Assembly (NCBI GenBank): GCA_963843535.1 | Contig: CAWJKU010000004.1 | Location: 558,001 to 622,000, forward strand | DNA from: CAVUNY01 sp963843535 | GTDB lineage: Bacteria; Chloroflexota; Anaerolineae; Anaerolineales; Anaerolineaceae | Reading direction: 5' to 3' | Length of the DNA stretch: 64,000 nucleotides | Part shown: positions 8,044-17,051 of the stretch, piece by piece | Position numbering within the stretch: position 1 is the stretch's first letter | Layout: every line of letters starts with the position of its first letter | Program-made: the position numbers and the translations under genes | The notes under the pieces: model-generated | What the model saw: only the letters and a program-made list of their open reading frames with translations | What the model was told of the DNA's origin: nothing | Database searches by the model: none

Positions 8044-8613
8044 ATGAATTTATCAGCTCGTTATGAAGAAGCAATAATCTATGCCGTTCGCCTGCACGCT
8101 CGCCAGGTTCGCAAAGGCAGCGGCGTGCCTTACGTGAGTCATCTGCTTGCGGTGAGCGCGTTGGTCCTGGAATTTGGCGGCGACGAGGACCAGGCGATCG
8201 CGGGACTGCTGCATGACGCCATAGAAGATCAAGGCGGCAGTGGTACCCGTGAGGAGATTCGCAAGCGGTTTGGCGAGCGCGTCACGGCCATCGTGGACGG
8301 ATGTACAGATGCCGACACAAATCCCAAGCCACCCTGGAAGCCGCGCAAGGAGGCATATATCGCCCACCTGCGTAAGGCACCGGCTGAAGTGCGCCTGGTT
8401 TCGGCGGCAGATAAGCTGCATAATGTACGCACGATCACTGCCGATTACCGGCAGTTGGGTGAAAACCTGTGGAGCCGGTTTCGCGGAGGAAAAGAAGGAA
8501 CTTTATGGTATTACCGCGAGCTTGTACGCACCTTCTGGGACATTGGGCCGCAAGCGATCGCCGATGAACTGGCTCAGGCAGTCGAGGTGCTAGAGCTCCT
8601 GGTTTCGCGGTGA
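8044..8613 (+). CDS. HD-domain protein, small alarmone hydrolase-like
   Basis: 189-aa single-domain metal-dependent phosphohydrolase. The pattern matches the hydrolase half of RelA/SpoT: His33 (YVSH), His57-Asp58 (LLHDAIED) and Asp123 (AADKLHNVRT), with the ED pair just after HD. No synthetase, TGS or ACT domain follows, so it resembles stand-alone small alarmone hydrolases (Mesh1 type) that cleave (p)ppGpp. Other HD-family nucleotides remain possible. It is transcribed divergently from rpsB, which would place an alarmone enzyme next to ribosomal genes. Start codon is ATG at 8044; the ribosome site is weak. Confidence 0.8.
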   Translation: MNLSARYEEAIIYAVRLHARQVRKGSGVPYVSHLLAVSALVLEFGGDEDQAIAGLLHDAIEDQGGSGTREEIRKRFGERVTAIVDGCTDADTNPKPPWKPRKEAYIAHLRKAPAEVRLVSAADKLHNVRTITADYRQLGENLWSRFRGGKEGTLWYYRELVRTFWDIGPQAIADELAQAVEVLELLVSR

Positions 8614-8632
8614 AAATCTATTCTGGCGTGCA

Positions 8633-10528
8633 TTAATCCTGTAGTTTGTTGCCGCAAGCGCCGCAGAAACGGGCATTTGGGTTGACTGCATTGCCGCACT
8701 GTGGGCAAATTTTTTGTTCTGATGGCTGCAGTGCGACTGCCATCGGCTGCGCGACTGGCTGTCCGCAATTGGAACAGACCAGGGCCTCGGACGGCAGGGG
8801 GTGACTGCAGCGTACGCATAACGCGACTTCTGCGGCTGTTTCTTCACCTAAATCTGCCGTAACCACGGGATCAATAGCGTGTAAGGGGGCAGGTTCCGCG
8901 AGATCCTCCGGCTGGGTAAAAGCGGCCGAAACCGCGGATTGAGCATTCCCGGGTTCTTCAACGACCTCAAGGTGCGGCTCCTGCGGCAGCGCGGGCTCTG
9001 CGGCGGTCTCCTGCGGCGCGGGTTCGGCGATTATCTCCGCAGAAGGCGCTTGGGGTGGTTCTATTTCTTCGACCATCTCTGCCAGCGGTGTGGGTTCTGC
9101 GGCGATCTCCGGCAGCGATTCCTCCGGCTGCTCTGACGCGCCACCTTCCTCCATCTCAAGGACGGGCATCTCCTCCGCCGGCCGGGGTGTGGTCGGCGAT
9201 GGTGGGGATGAGGCAGGCAATTGCACGCTGCCCGGATAAACGCCACTGGAAACGCTGGATATCTTATCTCCACTGCGAATGACCTTGATCTGTGTTTCAC
9301 CGATCGAGATCATATCGCCTTCGTGCAACCAGGACGGTCCGCTCAGCAATTCGCCATTGAGATATGTGCCGTTTGTGCTGCCGGCATCGGTTAATTGATA
9401 ACCCTGGGTAAGCTTGCGGATGACCGCGTGGCGGCGAGATGCGCGCGCATCCAGGATATGTATCGCGGCCTGTTCACTGCGACCAACGACCGTTTCTTCA
9501 ACGAGTGGGTATATCTTTCCAGCGCCGATCCCAGCCAGAATTGCGAGTGCAAGATCGACGGCTGCGATTGGTGGAGCAGGTACAGCATCGAAATTGGTGA
9601 GGTAAAAGTGAATTTTCTCAAGGGCTGCTGCCGGGGAGATCAGCTGCAGGCGGAGATTATCCCGCTCCTGGCTGATATTCAGCATCTCGGGGATACTGGA
9701 TTGAAGCCAGGATTGGCGCAATAGGGTGAACCGCCCCTGCATGTTGGCGCTGCCTGTATCCAGGTGAACAACGGTGCCGATCAACAAGAAACGGTCAGCA
9801 GTTTGGATGGCTTCGGGAATGGGATAATAATTTCCATTTTGATGCCAGGCCTGTTTTTTCTCGACCAGGGCAGATAGAGCACCTTGAACCAGGGCGGCAG
9901 CGGGAGGGACGCGAATTGCGGTCGCGTTCTGTATGGCATTGGTAAGCCATTGTGGGTTTCCCCACATAGATTGGATGGCGTCGGTGATGGCAGTAACGTC
10001 ACACGGCAGAGGAACGACGGGCTGTTGGTCTACAATCGCGTGCAGCACGGCTTTTCGGCGCAGATCCATCAAGGCTGCCAGACACAGCATTTCCAATGGG
10101 AGCAGTTCTACAGACCATTCAGGTACTTCATGGCTTGAAGAACCGGTGAAATCCTTGATTTGCGAAAAGATGCTTTCAGCATCGCCAGGCGAACTGAGCT
10201 CGAGTCCATCCGGGGTATTAGAGATCCCCACTGTGGATGTGCCTTCACCGGTGAAATGGATCGCTTCATCCATATACCCGGTGGGAGAATTTAAACGCAC
10301 ACGGGCAAAAGAAGGGGCTTCAGAAAGAGCAGCCAGCATCAGGCGAGCAGGTTCTACCAGACCATTCTGATCTAACATTCCGGCTTCAAACAGGTCTTCG
10401 TGCTGCTCGGGCGTCAATTCAGGCGGGTTTGGGATGTGCAGTGGTGAAAGCGGGCTTTTCTCGCCCGGCACTAATGCCGCCAGCCCTCCTAACAAAGCAG
10501 GCGAAATCACAAATCGGGTCACAGTCAT
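8633..10528 (-). CDS. FHA-domain protein with C-terminal double zinc ribbon
   Basis: 631-aa cytoplasmic protein. Residues 1 to about 330 form a helical/mixed domain I do not recognise. A forkhead-associated domain follows (about 335-415) with VGRSEQ, SRRHAV and DAGSTNGTYLNG, the pThr-binding signature. Then comes a long Pro/Glu/Ala-rich acidic linker (about 435-560) and two CxxC...CxxC zinc ribbons (about 565-630). FHA domains read phosphothreonine, so a Ser/Thr kinase partner is expected, but none is in the window. The start at 10528 has AGGAGG 9 nt upstream; an ATG further upstream lacks one. The function is unknown beyond a scaffold or sensor role. Confidence 0.82.
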   Translation of the reverse strand: MTVTRFVISPALLGGLAALVPGEKSPLSPLHIPNPPELTPEQHEDLFEAGMLDQNGLVEPARLMLAALSEAPSFARVRLNSPTGYMDEAIHFTGEGTSTVGISNTPDGLELSSPGDAESIFSQIKDFTGSSSHEVPEWSVELLPLEMLCLAALMDLRRKAVLHAIVDQQPVVPLPCDVTAITDAIQSMWGNPQWLTNAIQNATAIRVPPAAALVQGALSALVEKKQAWHQNGNYYPIPEAIQTADRFLLIGTVVHLDTGSANMQGRFTLLRQSWLQSSIPEMLNISQERDNLRLQLISPAAALEKIHFYLTNFDAVPAPPIAAVDLALAILAGIGAGKIYPLVEETVVGRSEQAAIHILDARASRRHAVIRKLTQGYQLTDAGSTNGTYLNGELLSGPSWLHEGDMISIGETQIKVIRSGDKISSVSSGVYPGSVQLPASSPPSPTTPRPAEEMPVLEMEEGGASEQPEESLPEIAAEPTPLAEMVEEIEPPQAPSAEIIAEPAPQETAAEPALPQEPHLEVVEEPGNAQSAVSAAFTQPEDLAEPAPLHAIDPVVTADLGEETAAEVALCVRCSHPLPSEALVCSNCGQPVAQPMAVALQPSEQKICPQCGNAVNPNARFCGACGNKLQD

Positions 10529-10683
10529 CCGATTCGCCCTCCTATTGAGATTGGATTCTACGAACCTATCCGTAAAATATTGCAAACAATTTCTGGATAG
10601 ATACTAATTGTAGCACCGAGTGTCTAGAAAAGGGCTGCTGGAAGCCGGGAATCCGCCCCAAAAATTCATCCCGCCGGCAACAT

Positions 10684-11724
10684 TTATAAATCCAACAGAG
10701 TTTCCAGGTAAGCCCCCACCACCTGGTGGATATCAAAAACACTTTCCGCGCGCAGGCGAGCGCCGCGGCGAAAACTGGTCTGAGCAGAAGCAATCTCGCC
10801 AGCCGCCTGGGCAAGCGGCTCAATCACCGGCGGTTCTAACTGCCAATGATTGCTGCCGTAAGGAACTACCTGGCCTGCTCCTTCGGTGACCATTTCTGGT
10901 AGCGCGCCGGTGGCAAAAGCGATCACCGGCAGGCCGCAAGCCAGGGCTTCTACCACAGAGTTAGGACAGGCCGCGTTCAGATCGGCTGAGAACAGCATGT
11001 GTGCCGAACGGTCATGAACAGGCACCTGGTCGCGAGCGACGACACCGGCAAAAATCAGCGAATTGCCGGAGCGGGCGATCCAGCGTGTTTGTATTTCCGC
11101 AGGAACATCGCCCGCGACGACCAGTTCCCAGGGGAGGGTGCGAGCCTGGTTCAGATGCTCAAGCAGCCGGACGGCATTTTCAAGGCCGGGTTCCATTCCA
11201 CCTCCCAGATGCGCTTCTACCATCAGAATGCGCACCTTATCGCCTGGAGGGCGACCCTCTCCTTTAGGGGAAAATGCCTGCAGGTCGACTCCGTTATAGA
11301 TAACCCGGCTGGCTGCCGAAACCGGTCCAAAAGCGGTCTGCCACCAATCCTGAGTGAAGCGTGATTGGTATATAATCCTATCCGCTAGAAAACGGCGGGT
11401 AGAAGAAAGGATCCAGTTCGCAATCTCGGCTTTGATAAAATGCCGGGCGCCGGTAGCGAGCTTGCGGTGAACCCAATTCATGCCGTTTAAGCGCTGGACG
11501 ATGCGCACACCGCGGCGTTTTGCCTGCCATAATAAATCCATCCGGCGGGTGCCGCCCATCACCAGAACAGCACGCACCCCAGGCGCAAGGGGGTCGCTGG
11601 TGACCGAATATCCCAGGTCGTGGAGGGCAGTAACCAATCGAGCAGCGAAAGAAGCCGGGCCGCCCAGCCCTTTGGGCAGCGGAAGCAGGCAGATACTGCC
11701 AGGCTGCGGTTCAGGGTTCGGCAT
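10684..11724 (-). CDS. GT4-type glycosyltransferase
   Basis: 346-aa glycosyltransferase of the GT-B fold. The N-terminal half carries the glycine-rich PKGLGGPASFAARL segment, and the C-terminal half has the donor-site run ending in NSVVEALACGLPVIAF, with the conserved Glu of GT4 enzymes. The start ATG overlaps the end of wecB by 14 nt, so translation is probably coupled and the enzyme probably acts in the same polysaccharide pathway. It likely transfers a sugar such as ManNAcA or GlcNAc to a lipid-linked or cell-surface glycan; the exact sugar cannot be read from sequence. Confidence 0.85.
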   Translation of the reverse strand: MPNPEPQPGSICLLPLPKGLGGPASFAARLVTALHDLGYSVTSDPLAPGVRAVLVMGGTRRMDLLWQAKRRGVRIVQRLNGMNWVHRKLATGARHFIKAEIANWILSSTRRFLADRIIYQSRFTQDWWQTAFGPVSAASRVIYNGVDLQAFSPKGEGRPPGDKVRILMVEAHLGGGMEPGLENAVRLLEHLNQARTLPWELVVAGDVPAEIQTRWIARSGNSLIFAGVVARDQVPVHDRSAHMLFSADLNAACPNSVVEALACGLPVIAFATGALPEMVTEGAGQVVPYGSNHWQLEPPVIEPLAQAAGEIASAQTSFRRGARLRAESVFDIHQVVGAYLETLLDL

Positions 11725-12838
11725 AATCCTGAATTGCCTGGACGATGTGTTCGGCGGCATGTCCGTCCCCAAACGGGTTTTGCGCGGTGCTCATTGCGTT
11801 GTACGCCGCTGGATCTTCTAACAGCCGCTGAGCCTGGGTGAAAATGAGCTCAGGATCGGTGCCTACCAGCTTGAGCACACCAGCCGCTACACCTTCGGGG
11901 CGTTCGGTCACATTCCGCAAGACGAGGGTAGGCACTCCCAGGCTGGTGGCTTCCTCTTGAATCCCACCCGAGTCGGTCAGCACCAGGGTAGATCGCTTCA
12001 TTAAGTGGACCATCGGCAGGTAATCTAACGGCGAAAGCAGGGAAATATTAGCGATCCCGCCCAATAAGCGGTAAGCTGGTTCCTGGATATTCGGGTTCAG
12101 GTGAACCGGATAAACCAGATGCAGCCGGTCTGGATATGCTTCTGCCAGGCGGCGCAATCCCTGGCAGATTCCTTCGAATGGCTGTCCAAAGTTCTCGCGG
12201 CGGTGGGCTGTTACCAGTACGAGCTGGCGACCGCCGGGACGGATATCGTGCTTTTCTAATAATTGGCTTGTCTCGACCGGTGCCGGGCGGGCTACAATCT
12301 GGCGCAAGGCATCGATCACCGGATTGCCGGTAACGGCGATCCGCCAGTCAGGGATTCCCTCTTTCAGCAGGTTTTGGCGAGCGTGTTGGGTGGGAGCAAA
12401 ATGCAGGTCGGCGACAACTCCAGCGACCCGCCGGTTAATCTCTTCGGGAAATGGCTGCCACTTATCGCCGGTACGCAGACCGGCTTCGACATGCCCAACG
12501 TGGATGCGGTTGTAGTAACACAGCAGGGCGGTGGACATGACCGTGGTCGTATCTCCCTGCACCAGGACCCAATCTGGTTTCAGATCTTTCAGGACCGGGT
12601 CAAGATGAGAAAAAATATTAGCGGTAAGCTCAGCCAGGCTCTGGTTGGGTCTCATCAAATTCAAATCGACCTGCGGTGTGATGTCAAACAAATCCAGCAC
12701 CTGGTCAAGCATCTCGCGGTGCTGCGCGGTTACCGCTACCTGCGATTCGATGCCGGTGGTGTGGGCCAACTGCCACACGACCGGAGCCATTTTAACCGCT
12801 TCTGGACGGGTGCCAAAAATTGATAAGACACGAGTCAT
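11711..12838 (-). CDS. wecB: UDP-N-acetylglucosamine 2-epimerase (non-hydrolysing)
   Basis: 375-aa enzyme that interconverts UDP-GlcNAc and UDP-ManNAc. Signature segments are FGTRPEAVKMAPVV at the N-terminus, VQGDTTTVMSTALL, HVEAGLRTGDKWQPFPEE, VTAHRRENFG and LTDSGGIQEEATSLGVPTLVLR. Length is typical. It overlaps the upstream dehydrogenase gene by 4 nt (ATGA) and the downstream glycosyltransferase by 14 nt. With WecC it would make UDP-ManNAcA, a precursor of surface polysaccharide. Confidence 0.95.
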   Translation of the reverse strand: MTRVLSIFGTRPEAVKMAPVVWQLAHTTGIESQVAVTAQHREMLDQVLDLFDITPQVDLNLMRPNQSLAELTANIFSHLDPVLKDLKPDWVLVQGDTTTVMSTALLCYYNRIHVGHVEAGLRTGDKWQPFPEEINRRVAGVVADLHFAPTQHARQNLLKEGIPDWRIAVTGNPVIDALRQIVARPAPVETSQLLEKHDIRPGGRQLVLVTAHRRENFGQPFEGICQGLRRLAEAYPDRLHLVYPVHLNPNIQEPAYRLLGGIANISLLSPLDYLPMVHLMKRSTLVLTDSGGIQEEATSLGVPTLVLRNVTERPEGVAAGVLKLVGTDPELIFTQAQRLLEDPAAYNAMSTAQNPFGDGHAAEHIVQAIQDYAEP

Positions 12839-14112
12839 AAATTTACTCCTAAGCGGTGGATGGTGAACCCGGCATTTTTCCAGTTTTCGCTGTTCCAGCC
12901 ATTTACGGTATCCACAGCCAGGCGGGCAGGGGTCAGATTTGCCAGCGTGTGCGGATTGATCGAACGTAAGGCGGTATGGTTGACCAGGAGCACCAGCGCT
13001 TCCGATTGGGCAACCGCTTCGTCGATCGAGGCCACCGTTTTCAGACCGGCCAGCTGGAAATCCGGTTTAAACGGTTCGAAGGACGTGACCTTTGCGCCGG
13101 AGGCAGCCAGCTGGAGGGCGACCTCGATCGCCGGGCTTTCCCGCAGGTCATCGACATCCGGTTTATAGGCCAGCCCGAGGGCAGTAATATTGCGGCCATA
13201 GAGCTCACCGCCCATCGCCCGGCGTACCAGTTCAACCACAAATTTGGGCTGGGCATCGTTCACCAGGCGTGCGGTGCGGATCAACTGGGCATCGTCAGGG
13301 GCGGCCTCCACCAGGAACCAGGGGTCAACGCTGATGCAGTGCCCGCCAACCCCTGGGCCGGGATTGAGAATACGCACGCGCGGATGGCGGTTGGCGAGTT
13401 GGATCGCTTCCCAAATGTCCACTTCAAACCGGTCGGCCAGGCGCGAAAATTCATTTGCAATGGCGATATTGACATCACGATAGGTGTTTTCCATCAATTT
13501 GACCATTTCCGCGGTGGTCGCATTTGTCAGGACAATTTCCCCACGCACAAAAGTGGCGTACAGGTCTCGCCCGGCTTCTGCCGAACTGCGGTCGATGCCG
13601 CCTATCACCCGGGTATTTTCAATTAACTCACGGAGAATTTGCCCGGGGAGCACGCGTTCTGGGGAATAAGCCAGGTGAAAATCGATGCCGGCCTGCAGCC
13701 CGGAGCGTTCCAAGATCGGGCGCACCAGGTCAAGCGTGGTGCGCGGCGGGGATGTCGATTCGAGCACCACCAGGTTCCCCCGAGATAAATGCGGAACGAT
13801 TGCCTCCGAAGCAGAAATGACAGCCCGCATATCCGCGCGCTTATCCTCATAAAATGGGGTGGGGACGGCGATGATGTACGCATCTGCGGCTGTGGGCTGG
13901 TTGTGCACTTCCAGATTTCCGGATTTCAATGCCGCTTGAACCAGGGTGCGCAGCCCCGGCTCGTGGATGTGCAGTTCACCATTTTGCAGCGTCTGCAATA
14001 CGCTCGGGTTGACATCTACCCCCACAACCTTAATACCGTGCGTGGCGAAGGTACTGGCGGTCGGCAGCCCGATATAGCCGAGTCCCATCACGCATATTTT
14101 CTTAAATTCCAT
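12835..14112 (-). CDS. wecC: UDP-N-acetyl-D-mannosamine dehydrogenase-type nucleotide sugar dehydrogenase
   Basis: 425-aa NAD-dependent UDP-sugar 6-dehydrogenase. It opens with a Rossmann motif (VMGLGYIGLP), has the VPTPF segment, and the catalytic Cys lies in GPGVGGHCISVDPWFL, the form typical of WecC and not of UDP-glucose dehydrogenases. It oxidises UDP-ManNAc to UDP-ManNAcA with two NAD+. The start has AGGAG about 10 nt upstream. It is first of three overlapping genes (wecC-wecB-glycosyltransferase). The wecB partner supports the substrate; UDP-GlcNAc as substrate is a weaker alternative. Confidence 0.9.
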   Translation of the reverse strand: MEFKKICVMGLGYIGLPTASTFATHGIKVVGVDVNPSVLQTLQNGELHIHEPGLRTLVQAALKSGNLEVHNQPTAADAYIIAVPTPFYEDKRADMRAVISASEAIVPHLSRGNLVVLESTSPPRTTLDLVRPILERSGLQAGIDFHLAYSPERVLPGQILRELIENTRVIGGIDRSSAEAGRDLYATFVRGEIVLTNATTAEMVKLMENTYRDVNIAIANEFSRLADRFEVDIWEAIQLANRHPRVRILNPGPGVGGHCISVDPWFLVEAAPDDAQLIRTARLVNDAQPKFVVELVRRAMGGELYGRNITALGLAYKPDVDDLRESPAIEVALQLAASGAKVTSFEPFKPDFQLAGLKTVASIDEAVAQSEALVLLVNHTALRSINPHTLANLTPARLAVDTVNGWNSENWKNAGFTIHRLGVNL

Positions 14113-14276
14113 AAATTTTAAACTCCTGATCGAGGATAGCCTTTGCGAGCGGATTAACGTTAGCCCCTGGTAAGAGCAGCTCTTACTTCTCAGGCTCGAG
14201 GCCAGTCTGAATGTATTATGCCATAAGTCAGGTGGCTTGCGGAGTTAATCGCCTATTTGAATCAGTCCGCGAAACA

Positions 14277-15674
14277 TTAAAAAAGTTCTCTGGATAACCT
14301 GTAAGCTGCCAGCGTGCGTTCTTTTGTTTGAGCCGTGTCCAGGATTGGCGCCGGGTAGTCAACGCTGATGCGGCAGCCAGAAGAAGCCTGGAGTTCGAGC
14401 GGCATCCGCCAGGGAGAATGAATGTACGGGGTAGGCACCCCAGCCAGCTCGGGCACCCAGCGGCGCACATAAGCGCCACCCGGATCGTGTTTGTTCCCTT
14501 GCGAGACAGGGTTGAAGATGCGGAAATAGGGGGCCGCGTCCGTGCCTACACCGGCTGTCCACTGCCAGCCGCCGTTATTGGCGGAGGGGTCGCCATCGAT
14601 CAGGCGCTCCATGAACCATTTTTCCCCCTTGCGCCAATCCACCAACAGGTTTTTGACCAGGAAAGAAGCGGCGATCATCCGCCCGCGGTTGTGCATCCAC
14701 CCTGTCTGGTGCAGCTGGCGCATGGCGGCATCCACCACAGGATATCCGGTCTTTCCCTCCTGCCAGGCATGGGTTCCTTCCGGATCGTCACGCCAGGGAA
14801 TCCGGCGCAGGGTGGGGGAAAAAGCCGTGCGCAGCACGTGTGGGAAATGATAAAGGATGGAAACATAGAATTCTCGCCAGATCAATTCATTTAGCCAGGC
14901 ACCAGCCCCGGCGCGTTGGTTCTGTGTGACGGCAGTTTGTGCTGAAACCAGGGCTGCCTGGCAGGCCTGACGCGGCGAGAGCATGCCGAAGCGGAGATAA
15001 GGCGACAGGGATGACGTCCCATCCAGATCGAGCCGGTCGCGGTCTTCCGCATAAGAAGCGATGCGCGTTTCTAAAAATGACCGCAAGCGCTGCTGGGCTT
15101 CAAATTCTCCGGCGGGAAAATCAGGGATTAGGCGGCTTTCCGGTATAGCAAGGGATGGCAGAGGCGGCACAGGCGGCAGCCCCCGCACCGTCTTGATCAC
15201 TGCGGGCGTGGCCAATGGTAATGCTTTCCAGGCTTTGCTAAACGCGGTGAAGACCTTATAGGGCGAGCCGTCGCTTTTATGGATGGCGTATGGCGGATGG
15301 ACCGTGACACCGCCGGTCAGACGTAGCGGAAGATGCCGGACGACGGCAGCATCTCGACGCCGGGCATAAGGGCTGTAATCTTCGGAGGCATAGACCGAAT
15401 TCGCGCAGCATTCTGCAGCCAGGCGGGAGATTTCTTCCATCGGATCGCCCTGGCGCAGGATGAGCCGGCTGCCGTGGGCTCGTAAATCTGCATCCAGGGC
15501 GCGTAACCCGGCAAATAGGAAGTCCCGACGCAGCGGGGCGGGTCTATCCAGCAGGGCAGGATCAAGGATGAAGGTCGGGATCACCGTCTGGCTGCTTTCC
15601 AGGGCGGAGGTCAAGGTCAGGTTATCAGTTAATCGAAGATCGCGCCGGATCCACCAGATGGCAGTGTTGTCCAA
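14277..15674 (-). CDS. phr: Deoxyribodipyrimidine photolyase (cryptochrome/photolyase family)
   Basis: 465-aa FAD enzyme that repairs UV-induced pyrimidine dimers using blue light. It begins with the antenna-domain signature IWWIRRDLRLTDN, and the FAD domain shows LNELIWREFYVSILYHFP, GYPVVDAAMRQLHQTGWMHNRGRMIAASFL and DGDPSANNGGWQW. The length is normal. I place the start at a TTG (15674) 18 nt after the L,D-transpeptidase stop, with GGGGGA before it. A longer frame from 15734 would overlap the transpeptidase gene. The two genes are probably cotranscribed. Confidence 0.93.
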   Translation of the reverse strand: MDNTAIWWIRRDLRLTDNLTLTSALESSQTVIPTFILDPALLDRPAPLRRDFLFAGLRALDADLRAHGSRLILRQGDPMEEISRLAAECCANSVYASEDYSPYARRRDAAVVRHLPLRLTGGVTVHPPYAIHKSDGSPYKVFTAFSKAWKALPLATPAVIKTVRGLPPVPPLPSLAIPESRLIPDFPAGEFEAQQRLRSFLETRIASYAEDRDRLDLDGTSSLSPYLRFGMLSPRQACQAALVSAQTAVTQNQRAGAGAWLNELIWREFYVSILYHFPHVLRTAFSPTLRRIPWRDDPEGTHAWQEGKTGYPVVDAAMRQLHQTGWMHNRGRMIAASFLVKNLLVDWRKGEKWFMERLIDGDPSANNGGWQWTAGVGTDAAPYFRIFNPVSQGNKHDPGGAYVRRWVPELAGVPTPYIHSPWRMPLELQASSGCRISVDYPAPILDTAQTKERTLAAYRLSRELF

Positions 15675-15694
15675 ATATTCCCCCGAACAGGAGC

Positions 15695-16813
15695 TTATTC
15701 CCAGGCGTACACGTAGTCGCCTTCTTTGATCCAATCGTACAGCCAGTGCGCGTCAGGAATGGTCAGGTTGACACAGCCATGAGAAGCTTTGCGCCCGTAA
15801 TTTGTGCGCCAGTACACTCCGTGGATGGCGCGCGCTTCATCAAAATAAACCGTCCAGGGCACGCTCTCCAAATAATAAAAGTCTGAACGGTCGGCTTCGA
15901 AAGCCCCGGTCATATTTTCCGCCACCACTTTCTTGGTAACCTGGTGCAGGCCGGGGCGGGTGGCCATCTGGCTGATTCCGGTGGCTGCCAGGGCCGCAAA
16001 GACCAGGCGGTTCTGGTCGTAAACGGAGAGGGTCTGTTCGCCGAGGTTGATTTCCACCCAGCGTCCATTGGTGACGCCTTTCGGAGGAGTTGGGTTGTAA
16101 ATTACCCTGGCTACCAGGCGGTCTTCGACCCATTCATTGGGCGCGACCATGACCCAGGAAAATCCATCCGCTTTTACCGTCTCGAAGGCGTACACCAGGT
16201 TATAAATGGGAATCTTGTGCCCGCTCTTGCGACCTGCCAATCCTGGCGCGGTGAGTGTTTCAACCGCTTCGATCGTCCAGCCGAATGTAGCCCGCGGAAC
16301 GCCGGTGACCAGCACCCCGCGTGAGACCGTAGAATAACCTACTCTGGAGGAGACGCTTTCGCCCCGGATCCATTCGCCGGTCTGGAACTGGTAGAACACG
16401 CCCTGGTCATTTTCCACTCGCTCACGGTAGGCCAGGTATTTATTACCCGGGGCCAGTGTGCGCCGCGGGCTGCCAGACATAGCAGCATCCAGGGAGCTGA
16501 ACACTGGAATGCCCTGGTCAGAGGCCTTCAAGTATTGAAACGGCACCGGCCCCAGTTCGGCCGGGATAGAATTCACCGGGAGCGGAATCTGCGGAATGCT
16601 TATACCAAGGCGGGCATAGCTGGTAATTGTATTGGAAGGTCCCAGGGGCAGGCAGCGGTCCGGTTCCTGCAGGTAGGCGCCGGGCAGGCACAGCGGCAGG
16701 CCCTGGTAATATTCCTTGCGGTCGGGGTCAGCGGCTTGAACCAACGTAACCGGGGCAGCCTGGAACGAAACAAAGGTGATCCAAAAGACCAATAATAGCT
16801 GCAGCTTTTTCAT
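15695..16813 (-). CDS. Secreted L,D-transpeptidase (YkuD domain)
   Basis: 372-aa exported enzyme that forms 3-3 peptidoglycan cross-links or attaches proteins to the wall. A Sec signal peptide covers about residues 1-27 (cleavage near VQAADP). The middle part contains SH3-like repeats. The C-terminal YkuD domain has the catalytic motif HGVYWRTNYG...SHGCVN with nucleophile Cys347. The presence of an L,D-transpeptidase implies a peptidoglycan-type or related wall, which is of interest because many Chloroflexota are described as monoderm with unusual envelopes. It is upstream of, and probably cotranscribed with, photolyase. Confidence 0.92.
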   Translation of the reverse strand: MKKLQLLLVFWITFVSFQAAPVTLVQAADPDRKEYYQGLPLCLPGAYLQEPDRCLPLGPSNTITSYARLGISIPQIPLPVNSIPAELGPVPFQYLKASDQGIPVFSSLDAAMSGSPRRTLAPGNKYLAYRERVENDQGVFYQFQTGEWIRGESVSSRVGYSTVSRGVLVTGVPRATFGWTIEAVETLTAPGLAGRKSGHKIPIYNLVYAFETVKADGFSWVMVAPNEWVEDRLVARVIYNPTPPKGVTNGRWVEINLGEQTLSVYDQNRLVFAALAATGISQMATRPGLHQVTKKVVAENMTGAFEADRSDFYYLESVPWTVYFDEARAIHGVYWRTNYGRKASHGCVNLTIPDAHWLYDWIKEGDYVYAWE

Positions 16814-16933
16814 TACCCTATTCTAATACAGGATTGCCTACCTGTCTAAATCGATTGAAGTTATCGTCCGTCAAGATATTGGAGATAGGTTATTTGCGTG
16901 ATCCCCGAAGTGCGATTAGTTTTTCACAACAAC

Positions 16934-17017
16934 AGACCTTCTGGGCAGTTGGGGAGGTCCCATCCAACTTATCCCAGAAGGCCTGTTTCTATCAATCCCC
17001 TACCCTAATTGGGGATT
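16934..17017. repeat. Nested inverted repeats in a 238-nt non-coding gap
   Basis: Between two leftward genes lies one long hairpin (12-bp outer arm 16934-16945 with 16973-16984, one mismatch, plus a 6-bp inner arm AGTTGG/CCAACT) and a second 7-bp hairpin (16994-17000 with 17011-17017). Neither has a T-run, so they are not classical terminators. They may protect the 3' end of the upstream transcript or be a small structured RNA. No coding sequence is visible in 16814-17051. Confidence 0.5.
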
Positions 17018-17051
17018 CATCAAGTTTCGGTTAAGAACACCGGTAAAAAGG

